Part shown: piece after piece, positions 27,974-36,123 of the stretch | How positions within the stretch are numbered: the first letter of the stretch is position 1 | How the letters are laid out: every line of letters begins with the position of its first letter | NCBI GenBank assembly: GCA_034505495.1 | Contig: JAPDQV010000031.1 | Coordinates: 1-47,823 of the forward strand | DNA: 47,823 nt | Direction: 5' to 3' | Origin: a candidate division KSB1 bacterium | GTDB taxonomy: Bacteria; Zhuqueibacterota; Zhuqueibacteria; Residuimicrobiales; Krinioviventaceae | The notes under the pieces: generated by a model | What the model was told of the DNA's origin: nothing | The model's input: only the letters and a program-made list of their open reading frames with translations | Databases searched by the model: none | Position numbers and translations under genes: made by a program

Positions 27974-28002
27974 AAACCCGGGTCTTCCGCTCGGGTTTTT
28001 TT
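27974..28002 (+). terminator. Rho-independent terminator of glyS
   Basis: AAACCCG pairs with CGGGTTT around an 11-base loop, and the stem runs into a T tract ending at 28002. It lies about 60 bases after the glyS stop. The T tract overlaps the stop codon of the convergent gene that ends at 28001. Confidence 0.8.
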
Positions 28003-29671
28003 ATGGCCGCAGAGCCTCATCCGGGGCGGGTTGTGCTGCTGCTCCCGTCGAATCGACCGGCACAGGAGCACTCTGCGCGGGCGCTTCGCCGCCTTCAAGC
28101 AGGGTTTCGGCAGTCGGCGGCTGTGACTGCGGCGCTTCAGCCCCCGATGACTCTTCTTCTTTCTCGGAAGGGGCAGCCGTTCCAACCTCTTTAGGCGGCT
28201 CTTCGAGTTGAGGCTTTTCCAAGGATTCTTCCCGGCTCGTCGCTTCTTCCGCCGCACCGGATGAGGACTTTTCCAGCTCTTGCCGTTGAGCCTCTTGGGC
28301 TTTTCGCGCCTCTTCGGCGGCGCGTTTGGCCTCTTCTTCGGCGCGCGCCGCTTCTTCCGCCGCCCGTTTGGCTTCGGCTTGCTCTGCCAGACGCTGCCTG
28401 AGCTGCTGCAGCAACGCATTCATGCGCTCACGCTCCCGCTGCATCCGTTCGAGCCGCTGCTCTACGCTTTCCGCACCTGCCTCCTGCAGCAGTCGCCAGC
28501 GCCTCTCCAGCTCCTTGACATCCCCCAAATCGATCTCTTTCTCCTGCTGCCCGTCCGTGACCGACCCCACTATGCCCGGTTTCTGCGATTTCGTCTCTTT
28601 TTCCTTTTTCGGCGTCCGCGGCCGAGCTTTCTCCTGCGATTTTTGCTTGGGTTCCTGCTGCTCTTTCGGTTGCTCTGCTTCTTTGGGTTTCGCTTCGACT
28701 GTTTTGCCTTCTCGCAATTGTAATGACACACCGAGCTGAATCCGCCAATCGGGATAATTCGGCAGCGTATGCCAAGGCTTAGGAACCCCCTTGATTTCTC
28801 CGGCGGCATAGAGCGTGTTGTCGATGTCGCGGCTCAACCGCCGATCCATCTTGAAATCAAGCTGCAGAAATGGACTGACTCGATATATCAATCCTATCGC
28901 GCCCCACAGAGCATCCTCGCGGCCGTAAGCAGTGACGGGCGGTGATTCAAGAAACGCGACCGAACGAACTTCCGCAAAGCCGCCCCAATTTGCACCAAGC
29001 AGGCGAAGCGCGGCGCCGCCGTAAAGCTGCTGCGTTCCTTTCGCCATCAATGTCTCGTTCGGCAAGTCGGTTAAATGCCTGCCGCGATCATTATGGAAAA
29101 AATAGCCGAAATTGAGATCGATCAAGCCCCCCTTGTCCGGTGAACTGCCGAAAAGCTTCAGAGTCGTCGATCCGGCGCCGCCGAAACCGACGGTACCGCT
29201 GCTGTATTCGTAAAGCGGTACGTTTTGCCGCTCGGCGGTCGGTATCCGCACTTGACCCTGCAAAGAAACCGCAAGCTTGCGACCGGCAAGCAGCGGCGTC
29301 TTGGCAAAAAGATCGATGTTTCCCGGCAAATTGTCGGCTTTTCCTTGGACATGAGTCGACTGCAAAACCACAGGTGCCGCTTCGAGTTGAAGCCGTGGTG
29401 AAAAACAGTAGGACAAACGGGCAAAAAGGTATGAATCCCAAACGATGATTGCAGAAGATTGACCGTCGACGGTTGTGTAGAGATCGCGCGCCCTATAAAA
29501 ACTCCCGCCGATCTGCAGCGACATTGCGCCGACGTTGGGTAATCGCGCCGATTCGATTTGCCGAAACATCTGGGCCGATACTGAAGAAGCCGTCAAGATC
29601 ATGGCGGGCAAGAGAAAAAGCGGATAACATATAATGCGGGTTTTGTTAAAGACAGCAGGTAAAGTACGCAT
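28001..29671 (-). CDS. Envelope protein: predicted outer-membrane barrel with coiled-coil and acidic tail
   Basis: This 556-residue protein has a signal peptide (about 1-34, ending SSVSAQ). Residues 35-325 are rich in alternating hydrophobic/aromatic strands with Gly turns (MSLQIGGSFYRARDLY, LIDLNFGYFFHNDRG, AIGLIYRVSPFLQLDFKMD), as in an outer-membrane beta barrel. A Lys/Glu/Gln linker (about 330-375) follows, then a long Ala/Glu/Arg helix predicted to form a coiled coil (about 390-470; repeats of AKRAAEEA). The last 85 residues are acidic and Ser/Ala/Pro-rich. No T9SS domain is present and no family is recognised for the whole. The barrel-plus-coiled-coil layout could anchor the outer membrane to another layer. 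The upstream ribosome site is poor. Confidence 0.75.
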   Translation of the reverse strand: MRTLPAVFNKTRIICYPLFLLPAMILTASSVSAQMFRQIESARLPNVGAMSLQIGGSFYRARDLYTTVDGQSSAIIVWDSYLFARLSYCFSPRLQLEAAPVVLQSTHVQGKADNLPGNIDLFAKTPLLAGRKLAVSLQGQVRIPTAERQNVPLYEYSSGTVGFGGAGSTTLKLFGSSPDKGGLIDLNFGYFFHNDRGRHLTDLPNETLMAKGTQQLYGGAALRLLGANWGGFAEVRSVAFLESPPVTAYGREDALWGAIGLIYRVSPFLQLDFKMDRRLSRDIDNTLYAAGEIKGVPKPWHTLPNYPDWRIQLGVSLQLREGKTVEAKPKEAEQPKEQQEPKQKSQEKARPRTPKKEKETKSQKPGIVGSVTDGQQEKEIDLGDVKELERRWRLLQEAGAESVEQRLERMQRERERMNALLQQLRQRLAEQAEAKRAAEEAARAEEEAKRAAEEARKAQEAQRQELEKSSSGAAEEATSREESLEKPQLEEPPKEVGTAAPSEKEEESSGAEAPQSQPPTAETLLEGGEAPAQSAPVPVDSTGAAAQPAPDEALRP

Positions 29672-29867
29672 CGTGTGTCCGGTCGGTTGGAGGCGCGATT
29701 TATTGCTAAGAATATAGTATGAGGATCAGCCAGTTGCAAGACTTTTCCAGCACATGATACTCCTTTGCCGAAGGAAAACTCTTTGAAAAGTCATGAAATA
29801 TGAAAAACTTTATAAACAGTCAAACCCTGGAATCGTCTAAAGGGCGATCGTGAGGAGGGTCAGCATT

Positions 29868-32600
29868 ATGTGTAAAATATTTTGGATTTGGCTGCTGCCT
29901 GCGGTGACCGTGGCGCAGGACATGCTTGCCGACATTACAAAAGTAATCGAAACGCCGTTCGGCATCTATTCGCCGCGACTGGTGACCGTGGTGCCGAATG
30001 CGGAAAATTGCGATCCCGGCCCGAATTTGCAGCACGTCGTAAATCTCGCGGATTTTTCTTTCTCGCCGGAACAGCTGCAAAAATTGAAGGAAAACGGCTT
30101 TGTGGTAACGCCCGCTTTACGCGGCAATCGATGCGGCTATAATGAAATGTTCGACCTCTACACCGATTGCCGCGAAAACGGCATTCCCCAATTCATTACC
30201 ACCGACGTCATGCTGCACGGCTTTCACTTGATGTTCGACCGCATCCTCAAAGCGTGCGAGGAGCAGCGGTTCATCGCTCAACTTGATGCGCTGTTGGAAG
30301 CCGTTACAGAAAAGACGCGTGCCCAGTACGATGCGGCGACCAATCCCTCGGCGCGCGAGGCCATTTTTCGCAACTTGGACTATCTGTTGGTCGCCTCTCA
30401 ATTGCTGACGCCGAAGCAGTTTTTCGTCGATCCGTTGCCCGGCGGCCGCTGGTCGGAAGAAGTGGCCCTCATTCTCGACGCCGCAGCCGCGTTTGTGCCT
30501 TCGCCCATTTTCGGCTATCCCGAGGACTATACGCAGTATAAACCGCGCGGTCACTACACCCGCAGCGAAGAACTGCAGCGCTATTTTCGCTGCATGATGT
30601 GGCTGGGCAGAATGACTTTTTCCTGCGAAAAGGATGAAGCCTATGACCGCAGCATGACGCTCAGCGCCGTTCTGCTGGTTCAGGCTCTCATTCAGGCCCG
30701 AGTCGACGGCCGCAGCGGCGTCGACGTTTGGGAGGACCTATACCAACCGACGGTTTTCTTTGTCGGTAAAAGCGACGACATCCACTATCAGCCTTATCAC
30801 GAGCTCGCCTACTCGATTTACGGCAAGAGCTTTCCAATTTACCCGCCGGACACGTTTGCCAACGAAGAGAAACTGCGTCTTTTTGTGCACGAAATCAGCA
30901 AAATCGCACCGGCGCAAATCACCTATGAAGGCCAACCCAAGAAGGGTTTTCGCTTTATGGGTCAGCGGTTTGTGCCCGATTCGTGGATTCTCGACGAGCT
31001 GGTTTACGGCAAGCTGCGCAACCGTTTCATGCCCGCCGGTCTGGATGTGATGATTGTACTCGGCCCTTGTGAACAATCTCGCAAAGAATGGGCATTTCGA
31101 CATCTTCCGGCAAACGATCAGGCAAACGAGTTGTATGTCGCAAAGCTGGACACGCTCAAAAAGATCTTTCGCAGTTACGATGATACGGTGTGGGCGCAGA
31201 ATCTTTATTGGAACTGGCTCTATTGCCTGATGCCGCTGCTGATGCCCAAAGGCGAGGGCTATCCCTTCTTTATGCGCGGCGAGGCTTGGCGCGATAAAGA
31301 CCTGCACGCCGCGCTGGCCTCCTGGGCGGAACTGCGGCACGACACGATTCTGTACGTCAAACAAAGCGGCACCGAGAGGGGCCTGCCGCCTGCCGCCGCT
31401 CAGGTGCAGGGCTACGTTGAACCGAATCCGCATCTGTTTGCCCGTTTGGCTTCCCTGGCGGATTTTATGATCCTCGGATTGAAAAGCCGTAACCTCTTGT
31501 TCGACGAATTTCGCGATCATCTCGCCGCTTTTTACGAGCTGGCGGACAATCTGGCCGGCATAGCGGAAAAGGAGCTCAGCCGCCGGCGCCTTTCTTCCGA
31601 CGACTATCAGCTCATTTTTGACTTTAGCAAAACCTTTTACAACATTGTCACTTTCCAGCCTTCGCTCTGCTCCGAAGGCCCGCCGCCCCTAGGCGATGCG
31701 CCGGAACCCATGCCGGTCATTGCCGATGTGCATACCGATGCCAACAGCGGCCTGGTGTTGGAGGAAGGAGTCGGTTTTCCTTACGCCGTTTATGTGATCT
31801 GCTGCATCGAAGGTCAGCCGACAATTGCTAAGGGTGCGGGATTTTCTTATTACGAGTTTACCCATCCAATGAGCGACCGCTTGACCGACGAGCAATGGCG
31901 CAAAATGCTGACCTCGGATGATCCGCCGCAGCCGCCGAGCTGGATCGAGAGCTTTTTCTGTGCGGGCGAAAACCAAAAAGCAGGCGAATCTGCGGCATGG
32001 GAAAAACCGAATTCGACGACGGTCCGCATCGATCTGCCGGAATACGTCGACAGCGGGACCTCATTTACTCTTACCTTCAGGCTGCTGAACGATTGGGACG
32101 ATGCCGAACCGCGGGTGACGTTCTTCCCGCCTAACGGTGAGCCCATTTCCCTTCCGCTCGCTAAAGAGGGTTTGGACTGGCGCGCTGTCGTGTCGACGCT
32201 GAATCTCGCAACAGGGACGGCTTTTCTCAATATCGAAAAAGTGAGCCGCGGGCAAAAACTTTTTTACCGCACGCACTTTGAAATTATGCCCTCCTCTACC
32301 GTCCAATCCAATCTGCCGCCGTGCTCTTATGAGTTGACGCAGAATTATCCCAATCCATTCCCCGGCCATACTCTCTTGTGTTTAAATTTGACGGAAAAAA
32401 GTCGGGTTCGAGTCGAGTTGTATGATCTCCGCGGCAGATTGGTCGTCGTGCTCCTAAATCAGGACCTTTCGGCAGGCACACATTCCGTTTTTTGGGACGG
32501 GTTGGATCGCCAAGGTCAGATCGCCCCGAACGGCGTCTATTTATGTCGATCAATTATTAACGATAAAGTGGAAATAAAGAGAATGGTGATGACGCGATGA
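29868..32600 (+). CDS. DUF3160-family secreted protein with T9SS sorting domain
   Basis: This is a 910-residue secreted protein. A signal peptide covers about residues 1-16 (ending TVAQ). Residues about 70-740 match the DUF3160 pattern, with NGFVVTP and FITTDVMLHGFHLMFD near 105-124, and the late motif YAVYVICCIEGQPTIAKGAG. The biochemical role of DUF3160 is unknown. The end is a T9SS type A domain (ELTQNYPNPFPGHTLLCLNL, then APNGVYLCRS). The ATG at 29868 is chosen because AGGAGG lies 9 bases upstream; an in-frame GTG six codons earlier overlaps that site. The stop codon overlaps the start of the next lipoprotein gene (ATGA), indicating translational coupling. Confidence 0.87.
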   Translation: MCKIFWIWLLPAVTVAQDMLADITKVIETPFGIYSPRLVTVVPNAENCDPGPNLQHVVNLADFSFSPEQLQKLKENGFVVTPALRGNRCGYNEMFDLYTDCRENGIPQFITTDVMLHGFHLMFDRILKACEEQRFIAQLDALLEAVTEKTRAQYDAATNPSAREAIFRNLDYLLVASQLLTPKQFFVDPLPGGRWSEEVALILDAAAAFVPSPIFGYPEDYTQYKPRGHYTRSEELQRYFRCMMWLGRMTFSCEKDEAYDRSMTLSAVLLVQALIQARVDGRSGVDVWEDLYQPTVFFVGKSDDIHYQPYHELAYSIYGKSFPIYPPDTFANEEKLRLFVHEISKIAPAQITYEGQPKKGFRFMGQRFVPDSWILDELVYGKLRNRFMPAGLDVMIVLGPCEQSRKEWAFRHLPANDQANELYVAKLDTLKKIFRSYDDTVWAQNLYWNWLYCLMPLLMPKGEGYPFFMRGEAWRDKDLHAALASWAELRHDTILYVKQSGTERGLPPAAAQVQGYVEPNPHLFARLASLADFMILGLKSRNLLFDEFRDHLAAFYELADNLAGIAEKELSRRRLSSDDYQLIFDFSKTFYNIVTFQPSLCSEGPPPLGDAPEPMPVIADVHTDANSGLVLEEGVGFPYAVYVICCIEGQPTIAKGAGFSYYEFTHPMSDRLTDEQWRKMLTSDDPPQPPSWIESFFCAGENQKAGESAAWEKPNSTTVRIDLPEYVDSGTSFTLTFRLLNDWDDAEPRVTFFPPNGEPISLPLAKEGLDWRAVVSTLNLATGTAFLNIEKVSRGQKLFYRTHFEIMPSSTVQSNLPPCSYELTQNYPNPFPGHTLLCLNLTEKSRVRVELYDLRGRLVVVLLNQDLSAGTHSVFWDGLDRQGQIAPNGVYLCRSIINDKVEIKRMVMTR

Positions 32601-33139
32601 AGACAAAACGATTAATCACAGGAATACTGATCTTATTTGTCGCCTGCAGCCGATCCTTCTCCCCGGTTGAACCGCAGGCTGCCGAGAGCGAAGAACAGGC
32701 GGTTTATCGCGCGATTCTAAACGACATGGGGAAAGAAGGAAAGGTGATCGTAGTCATTCCCGACTCGACCGCAAACTTTACCATCACGGCTTCCGAACGG
32801 CTGTCCGAGATGCTGCCGGAGCTGCAGCATGAGACGTTGGTGAATTTTAATCTCGCCAACCAATCTTCATTCCCGCTGCACCTGCCGACCCAAACGGCCG
32901 TCCGCTATTACCTCGTTCACCAGCGCGACATACCGCCGATTTTCGAGCTAAAGACAAAATTTCCCGACGCCTCGGCGGTTGTCCACTTTTCCCGCGTCGG
33001 CTTTAACAGCGATAAAACTCAGGCGCTTGTTTATCGAGCCACTTATTGGGGACCGCTGGCCGCGATCGGCGAGCTGGTATTGCTCAGCAAAAAAGAGGGT
33101 TGGCAAGTAATCGCCGAAGCCGGCTTATGGATTTCTTAG
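32597..33139 (+). CDS. Predicted lipoprotein coupled to the DUF3160 gene
   Basis: This 180-residue predicted lipoprotein has a short signal sequence ending in a lipobox, LFVAC, with the Cys at about residue 17. The mature domain begins with a helical segment (EEQAVYRAILNDMG). It then alternates strands and helices (GKVIVVIPDSTANFT, AVVHFSRVGFNSDKTQALVY). The later part, YWGPLAAIGELVLLSKKEGW and QVIAEAGLWIS, recalls small secreted proteins of the NTF2-like or DUF4440 kind, but I cannot assign it. Its ATG overlaps the upstream stop by four bases, so it is made together with the DUF3160 protein and may act with it at the cell surface. Unknown function. Confidence 0.83.
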   Translation: MKTKRLITGILILFVACSRSFSPVEPQAAESEEQAVYRAILNDMGKEGKVIVVIPDSTANFTITASERLSEMLPELQHETLVNFNLANQSSFPLHLPTQTAVRYYLVHQRDIPPIFELKTKFPDASAVVHFSRVGFNSDKTQALVYRATYWGPLAAIGELVLLSKKEGWQVIAEAGLWIS

Positions 33140-33143
33140 CCGG

Positions 33144-33626
33144 TTAGAGCTTGTAGCCGATATCGCGCAGGAACTTTTGCCGCTTGGCGACATCTTCTTC
33201 ACTTTCCACACCGAGAGGACTCTGACCGTCGATGACGCCGAGAATGCCGCGTCCCTGCTCATTTTCGGCAATCACCACCGTTACCGGGTTGGACGAGGCG
33301 CAGAAAAAGTGCACAATTTCCGGCACGTTCCAAAGCGTTTTGAGAATGTTGATGGGGTAAGCATCCTTTACAAAAAGGATGAAACTGTGGCCGGCGCCGA
33401 TCGCCAATAGATTCTTGACGGCCAGTTCAACAAGAGACGGATCGGTGCCGGTTCGGCGCACCAGGCGCGGCCCCGACGCCTCACAAAAAGCCAGCCCGAA
33501 CTTGATGCCCGGAACGGCTCCAACCAGCGCTTCGTGCACGTCGGTCACCGTTTTAATGAAATGCGATTGGCCTAAAATAAAGTTGAGCTGATCAGGATTC
33601 TCAATTTGTACTGTTTTGATTTGCAT
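33144..33626 (-). CDS. Adenosine-specific kinase family protein (PF04008)
   Basis: This 160-residue protein covers the whole of the PF04008 family, known from archaea and some bacteria. Signatures are ILGQSHFIKTVTDVHEALVG, VPGIKFGLAFCEASGPRLVR, and EQGRGILGVIDGQSPLGVES near the C-terminus. An archaeal member binds adenosine/AMP and was proposed to be an adenosine-specific kinase; the cellular role is poorly known. AAGGAGGGG lies just before the ATG. It is 12 bases downstream of the HAD phosphatase gene, so the two may act together in nucleotide or sugar-phosphate turnover. The gene converges on the lipoprotein gene with a 4-base gap. Confidence 0.88.
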   Translation of the reverse strand: MQIKTVQIENPDQLNFILGQSHFIKTVTDVHEALVGAVPGIKFGLAFCEASGPRLVRRTGTDPSLVELAVKNLLAIGAGHSFILFVKDAYPINILKTLWNVPEIVHFFCASSNPVTVVIAENEQGRGILGVIDGQSPLGVESEEDVAKRQKFLRDIGYKL

Positions 33627-33638
33627 GTTCCCCTCCTT

Positions 33639-34322
33639 CTATCCGTTAAAGGCTTTCAGGACTGTCTCCAAGTCGGTCAGGTCGGGAAATAAAAGATCCG
33701 GTTCATATTTGCGCAACTCGTCGACCGAGTGAGCTGCAGCCGCCACGGCCACAGAAACGACGCCGTGCGGTTTGGCGCACAAAATATCGGCCGGCGTATC
33801 GCCGATCACATAGATTTCACGCGGCGACGGCTCAAAGCCGTGCAATCTCCTAAATCGTTCGACGGCAATCGGCACCAGCGCCTCTCGATCGCTCGCATCA
33901 TCGGAAAAAGCGCCGAACGGGAAATAGGAATCGAGGCCGAAATAAGCGATCTTGATGCGTCCGCTGCGCTCCCAGTTCCCAGTCAAAAGCCCAAGCGCCG
34001 AGTCGTTTCGGCGAGAGAGCGCCGAGAGCAGCTCCTTGACGCCGGGCATCACCCTCTTATCGCCTCCGTTTTGGGCCATTTCGGTCGGCAACAAGGAAAA
34101 ATAGCGCTCTTTAAAGCGTTCCAGCTCGGCGCGGGAAAACTCAATGCCCGCTTTGGCATAGGCATCCATCATGATCCGGTCATCGGTGCGGCCGGAAAGC
34201 GGAATACCGTCCATCACGTCCTCAAAACCGTAAAGGTCGGCAAAAGCGCGACTCATGGCGCGCTTGCCCGCTCCGCCGCTCAGCACCAGCGTACCGTCGA
34301 TATCAAACAGAAAAAGCTTCAC
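33639..34322 (-). CDS. HAD-superfamily hydrolase, phosphoglycolate-phosphatase-like
   Basis: This 227-residue cytoplasmic phosphatase has motif I DIDGTLV with both nucleophile/acid Asp residues near residues 7 and 9. A small alpha-helical cap follows (residues about 15-80). Motif II is the Thr in LLTGN (about 116), and motif IV is VIGDTPADILCAK (about 172-184). The substrate could be phosphoglycolate or another small phosphoester; the sequence does not decide. The start codon is GTG with AGGA 6 bases upstream. It is paired with the PF04008 gene, 12 bases downstream. Confidence 0.9.
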   Translation of the reverse strand: MKLFLFDIDGTLVLSGGAGKRAMSRAFADLYGFEDVMDGIPLSGRTDDRIMMDAYAKAGIEFSRAELERFKERYFSLLPTEMAQNGGDKRVMPGVKELLSALSRRNDSALGLLTGNWERSGRIKIAYFGLDSYFPFGAFSDDASDREALVPIAVERFRRLHGFEPSPREIYVIGDTPADILCAKPHGVVSVAVAAAAHSVDELRKYEPDLLFPDLTDLETVLKAFNG

Positions 34323-34420
34323 AATTTATCCTATCATTCGTCTATTTTTCCTTATGTCGGATAAGGCCGTTTTATGCTTTAGCAGAGTCTTTTCCGCGCT
34401 GCCGTGAACACGAACGTCAT

Positions 34421-34606
34421 TTACGGTGATGCTAAAATCTGCACCAACCGTTTCACCGCCTGCAGCAGCGGATAGCTGAAAACGATCAGCAAAAGGATCG
34501 CCATCCATTTACGGTGCCGCTTGATGACGGGAAATTCATAGCCGCAAATCGGACAACGCTCGAATTGTTCCTCCACTTCAAGCGCGCAGCCCGGACATTC
34601 CTTCAT
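34421..34606 (-). CDS. Zinc-ribbon membrane microprotein
   Basis: This 61-residue protein has a rubredoxin-type zinc ribbon at the N-terminus with two CxxC pairs (CPGC at residues 4-7, CPIC at 18-21). A basic stretch (KRHRKW) follows, and then one membrane helix (MAILLLIVFSYPLLQAVKRL). The zinc ribbon would face the cytoplasm by the positive-inside rule. GGGAG lies 7 bases before the ATG. It stands alone, about 100 bases upstream of the HAD gene on the same strand and divergent from the aminopeptidase. Similar short zinc-ribbon/TM proteins are widespread but uncharacterised. Confidence 0.82.
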   Translation of the reverse strand: MKECPGCALEVEEQFERCPICGYEFPVIKRHRKWMAILLLIVFSYPLLQAVKRLVQILASP

Positions 34607-34687
34607 TTCATTTCTCCCGCACTTTGTATTTTAGCCAAATTCCTGGTGAATCGCAAGCGAAAAGGCGACCGGCAGTGCATGGATTTG

Positions 34688-34716
34688 TTGACAATACCGG
34701 CGATATTTTCTATATT
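34688..34716 (+). promoter_or_regulatory. Strong sigma-70-like promoter of the aminopeptidase-selenoprotein operon
   Basis: TTGACA at 34688-34693 and TATATT at 34711-34716 are separated by exactly 17 bases. Transcription should start near 34723, about 19 bases ahead of the ATG at 34742. Read the other way, it is TTG-N20-TATATTTC, close to the Bacteroidetes-type pattern. Confidence 0.75.
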
Positions 34717-34741
34717 TCAACCGTTGAATAAATGGAGCTCT

Positions 34742-35860
34742 ATGCAGGACCCCCGATATGACCGCTTGGCCGAAGTGATCGTCTCTCATTCCACCCGTCT
34801 GCAACCGGATGAGAACATCCTGATTGAAGCAACCGACGTTCCGTCGGAAATGGTGATTGCGCTCATTCGGCGCATCAAAGCGGCCGGTGCGCATCCGTTC
34901 GTCAGCCTCAAGCAAAATGCCGTCCTCCGTGAACTCTACCGTTGCGAAAGCGAGCAGGCGATGCGCCTTGCCGGCGAATTCGAGGCAGCGCGCATGCGCA
35001 GGATGCATGCCTACGTCGGATTACGCGGCAGCCTCAACGCTGCGGAATTGTCCGACGTTTCCGAGGCGGGGATGAAGCTGTATCAGACACATTGGCTCAA
35101 ACCGGTGCATCTTGAAATTCGAGTACCGAAGACCAAGTGGGTGGTTTTACGCTGGCCTCACCCTTCCATGGCTCAATCCGCCGGCATGAGTACTGAAGCT
35201 TTCGAAGAGTTCTACTTTTCCGTCTGCACGCTCGATTATGCCAAGTTGTCGCGGGCCATGGATGCGCTGGTCGCGCGTATGCAAAAGACCGACCGCATCC
35301 GCATCATCGGGCCGGGCACAGATCTCAGCTTTTCCATTAAAGGCATGCCGGCGATCAAATGCGCCGGAGAACGCAATCTACCGGACGGCGAAGTGTTTAC
35401 GGCACCGCTGCGGGAATCTGTCGAAGGCGTCATTCGTTATACTGCCAAAACGATCTATCAAGGTGTGGTGCATGAGGGCGTGACGCTCGAGTTTCGACAA
35501 GGCAGGATCATCCGTGCATCTTCGGACAAAAGCGATCATTTGAACCGGGTTTTGGACACTGATGAGGGTGCCAGGTACATTGGTGAATTCTCGCTCGGCG
35601 TAAACTCTTTCATCACCCGGCCGATGTTGGACATTTTGTTTGACGAAAAAATCAGCGGTTCTTTTCATTTAACGCCCGGCGCTGCCTATGAAAACGAATC
35701 CGATAACGGCAACCGCTCCAGTATTCATTGGGATATGGTCTGCATTCAGACGCCGGAATACGGCGGCGGCGAAATTTATTTCGACGACTGCCTCATCCGA
35801 CGCGACGGCAGGTTTGTCGTCGAGGATTTGTTCGCTTTAAATCCTGAAAATTTTAACTAA
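34742..35860 (+). CDS. M29-family metallo-aminopeptidase
   Basis: This 372-residue enzyme removes N-terminal residues from peptides in the cytoplasm. Family motifs are AGERNLPDGEVFTAP (about 208-222), IGEFSLGVN (280-288), FHLTPG (308-313) and SIHWDM (327-332). The probable metal ligands are Glu217, Glu282, His309, His329 and Asp331, matching the Glu-Glu-His-His-Asp set known from Thermus and Staphylococcus members. The ATG at 34742 has GGAG 4-8 bases upstream and sits about 20 bases after the predicted transcription start; longer in-frame starts lie upstream of the promoter. It is followed after 11 bases by the selenoprotein gene. Confidence 0.92.
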   Translation: MQDPRYDRLAEVIVSHSTRLQPDENILIEATDVPSEMVIALIRRIKAAGAHPFVSLKQNAVLRELYRCESEQAMRLAGEFEAARMRRMHAYVGLRGSLNAAELSDVSEAGMKLYQTHWLKPVHLEIRVPKTKWVVLRWPHPSMAQSAGMSTEAFEEFYFSVCTLDYAKLSRAMDALVARMQKTDRIRIIGPGTDLSFSIKGMPAIKCAGERNLPDGEVFTAPLRESVEGVIRYTAKTIYQGVVHEGVTLEFRQGRIIRASSDKSDHLNRVLDTDEGARYIGEFSLGVNSFITRPMLDILFDEKISGSFHLTPGAAYENESDNGNRSSIHWDMVCIQTPEYGGGEIYFDDCLIRRDGRFVVEDLFALNPENFN

Positions 35861-35871
35861 ATGAGGACACT

Positions 35872-36105
35872 ATGAAGGTGACTATCGAATTCTGCATGAT
35901 GTGAAACTACTATCCCCGAGCAGCCGGTCTGGCGCTGGAGATAGAAAAACAACTCGGCATCAAGCCGGAACTTGTCCAATCGAGCGGGGGCGTTTTTGAG
36001 GTTTACTACGACGGCAGGCTTGTCTTTTCCAAAAAGGCGACCGGAAGATTCCCGAGCCATGAAGAAATACTTGCGGAACTTGAACAACGAAAATCGGACG
36101 GCTAA
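35872..36105 (+). CDS. SelW/Rdx-family selenoprotein with in-frame UGA (Sec)
   Basis: This is a 77-residue thioredoxin-like Rdx-family (SelW-type) protein, read through an in-frame TGA at 35902-35904 as selenocysteine (residue 11). The N-terminus is MKVTIEFCMMU, where C8-M-M-U11 is the family's CxxU redox motif. NYYPRAAGLALEI follows. The rest is fully SelW-like: SSGGVFEVYYDG (about 42-53) and FSKKATGRFPSHEEI (about 57-71). GAGGA precedes the ATG by 4 bases. A fdhF-type hairpin follows the TGA. Members are thought to act in thiol redox defence; the partner is unknown. It lies 11 bases after the aminopeptidase and 18 before the next gene. A plain stop codon or point-mutated Cys gene is the only real alternative. 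Confidence 0.9.
35902..35938 (+). promoter_or_regulatory. Bacterial SECIS element for Sec insertion
   Basis: After the TGA a stem-loop can form: CC, AGC and GCC pair with GGC, GCT and GG around the loop GGTCT at 35926-35930, with a bulged G and A on the 5' side. The loop sequence GGUCU is the one bound by SelB in E. coli fdhF. Its distance from the UGA (21 bases) is close to that in fdhF (18). Confidence 0.75.
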
Positions 36106-36123
36106 TCATCAGGGAAACGGCGC

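Noticed and set aside
35857..36087. 76-codon minus-strand open frame
   Set aside because: Antisense to the selenoprotein gene, which has strong family motifs on the plus strand.
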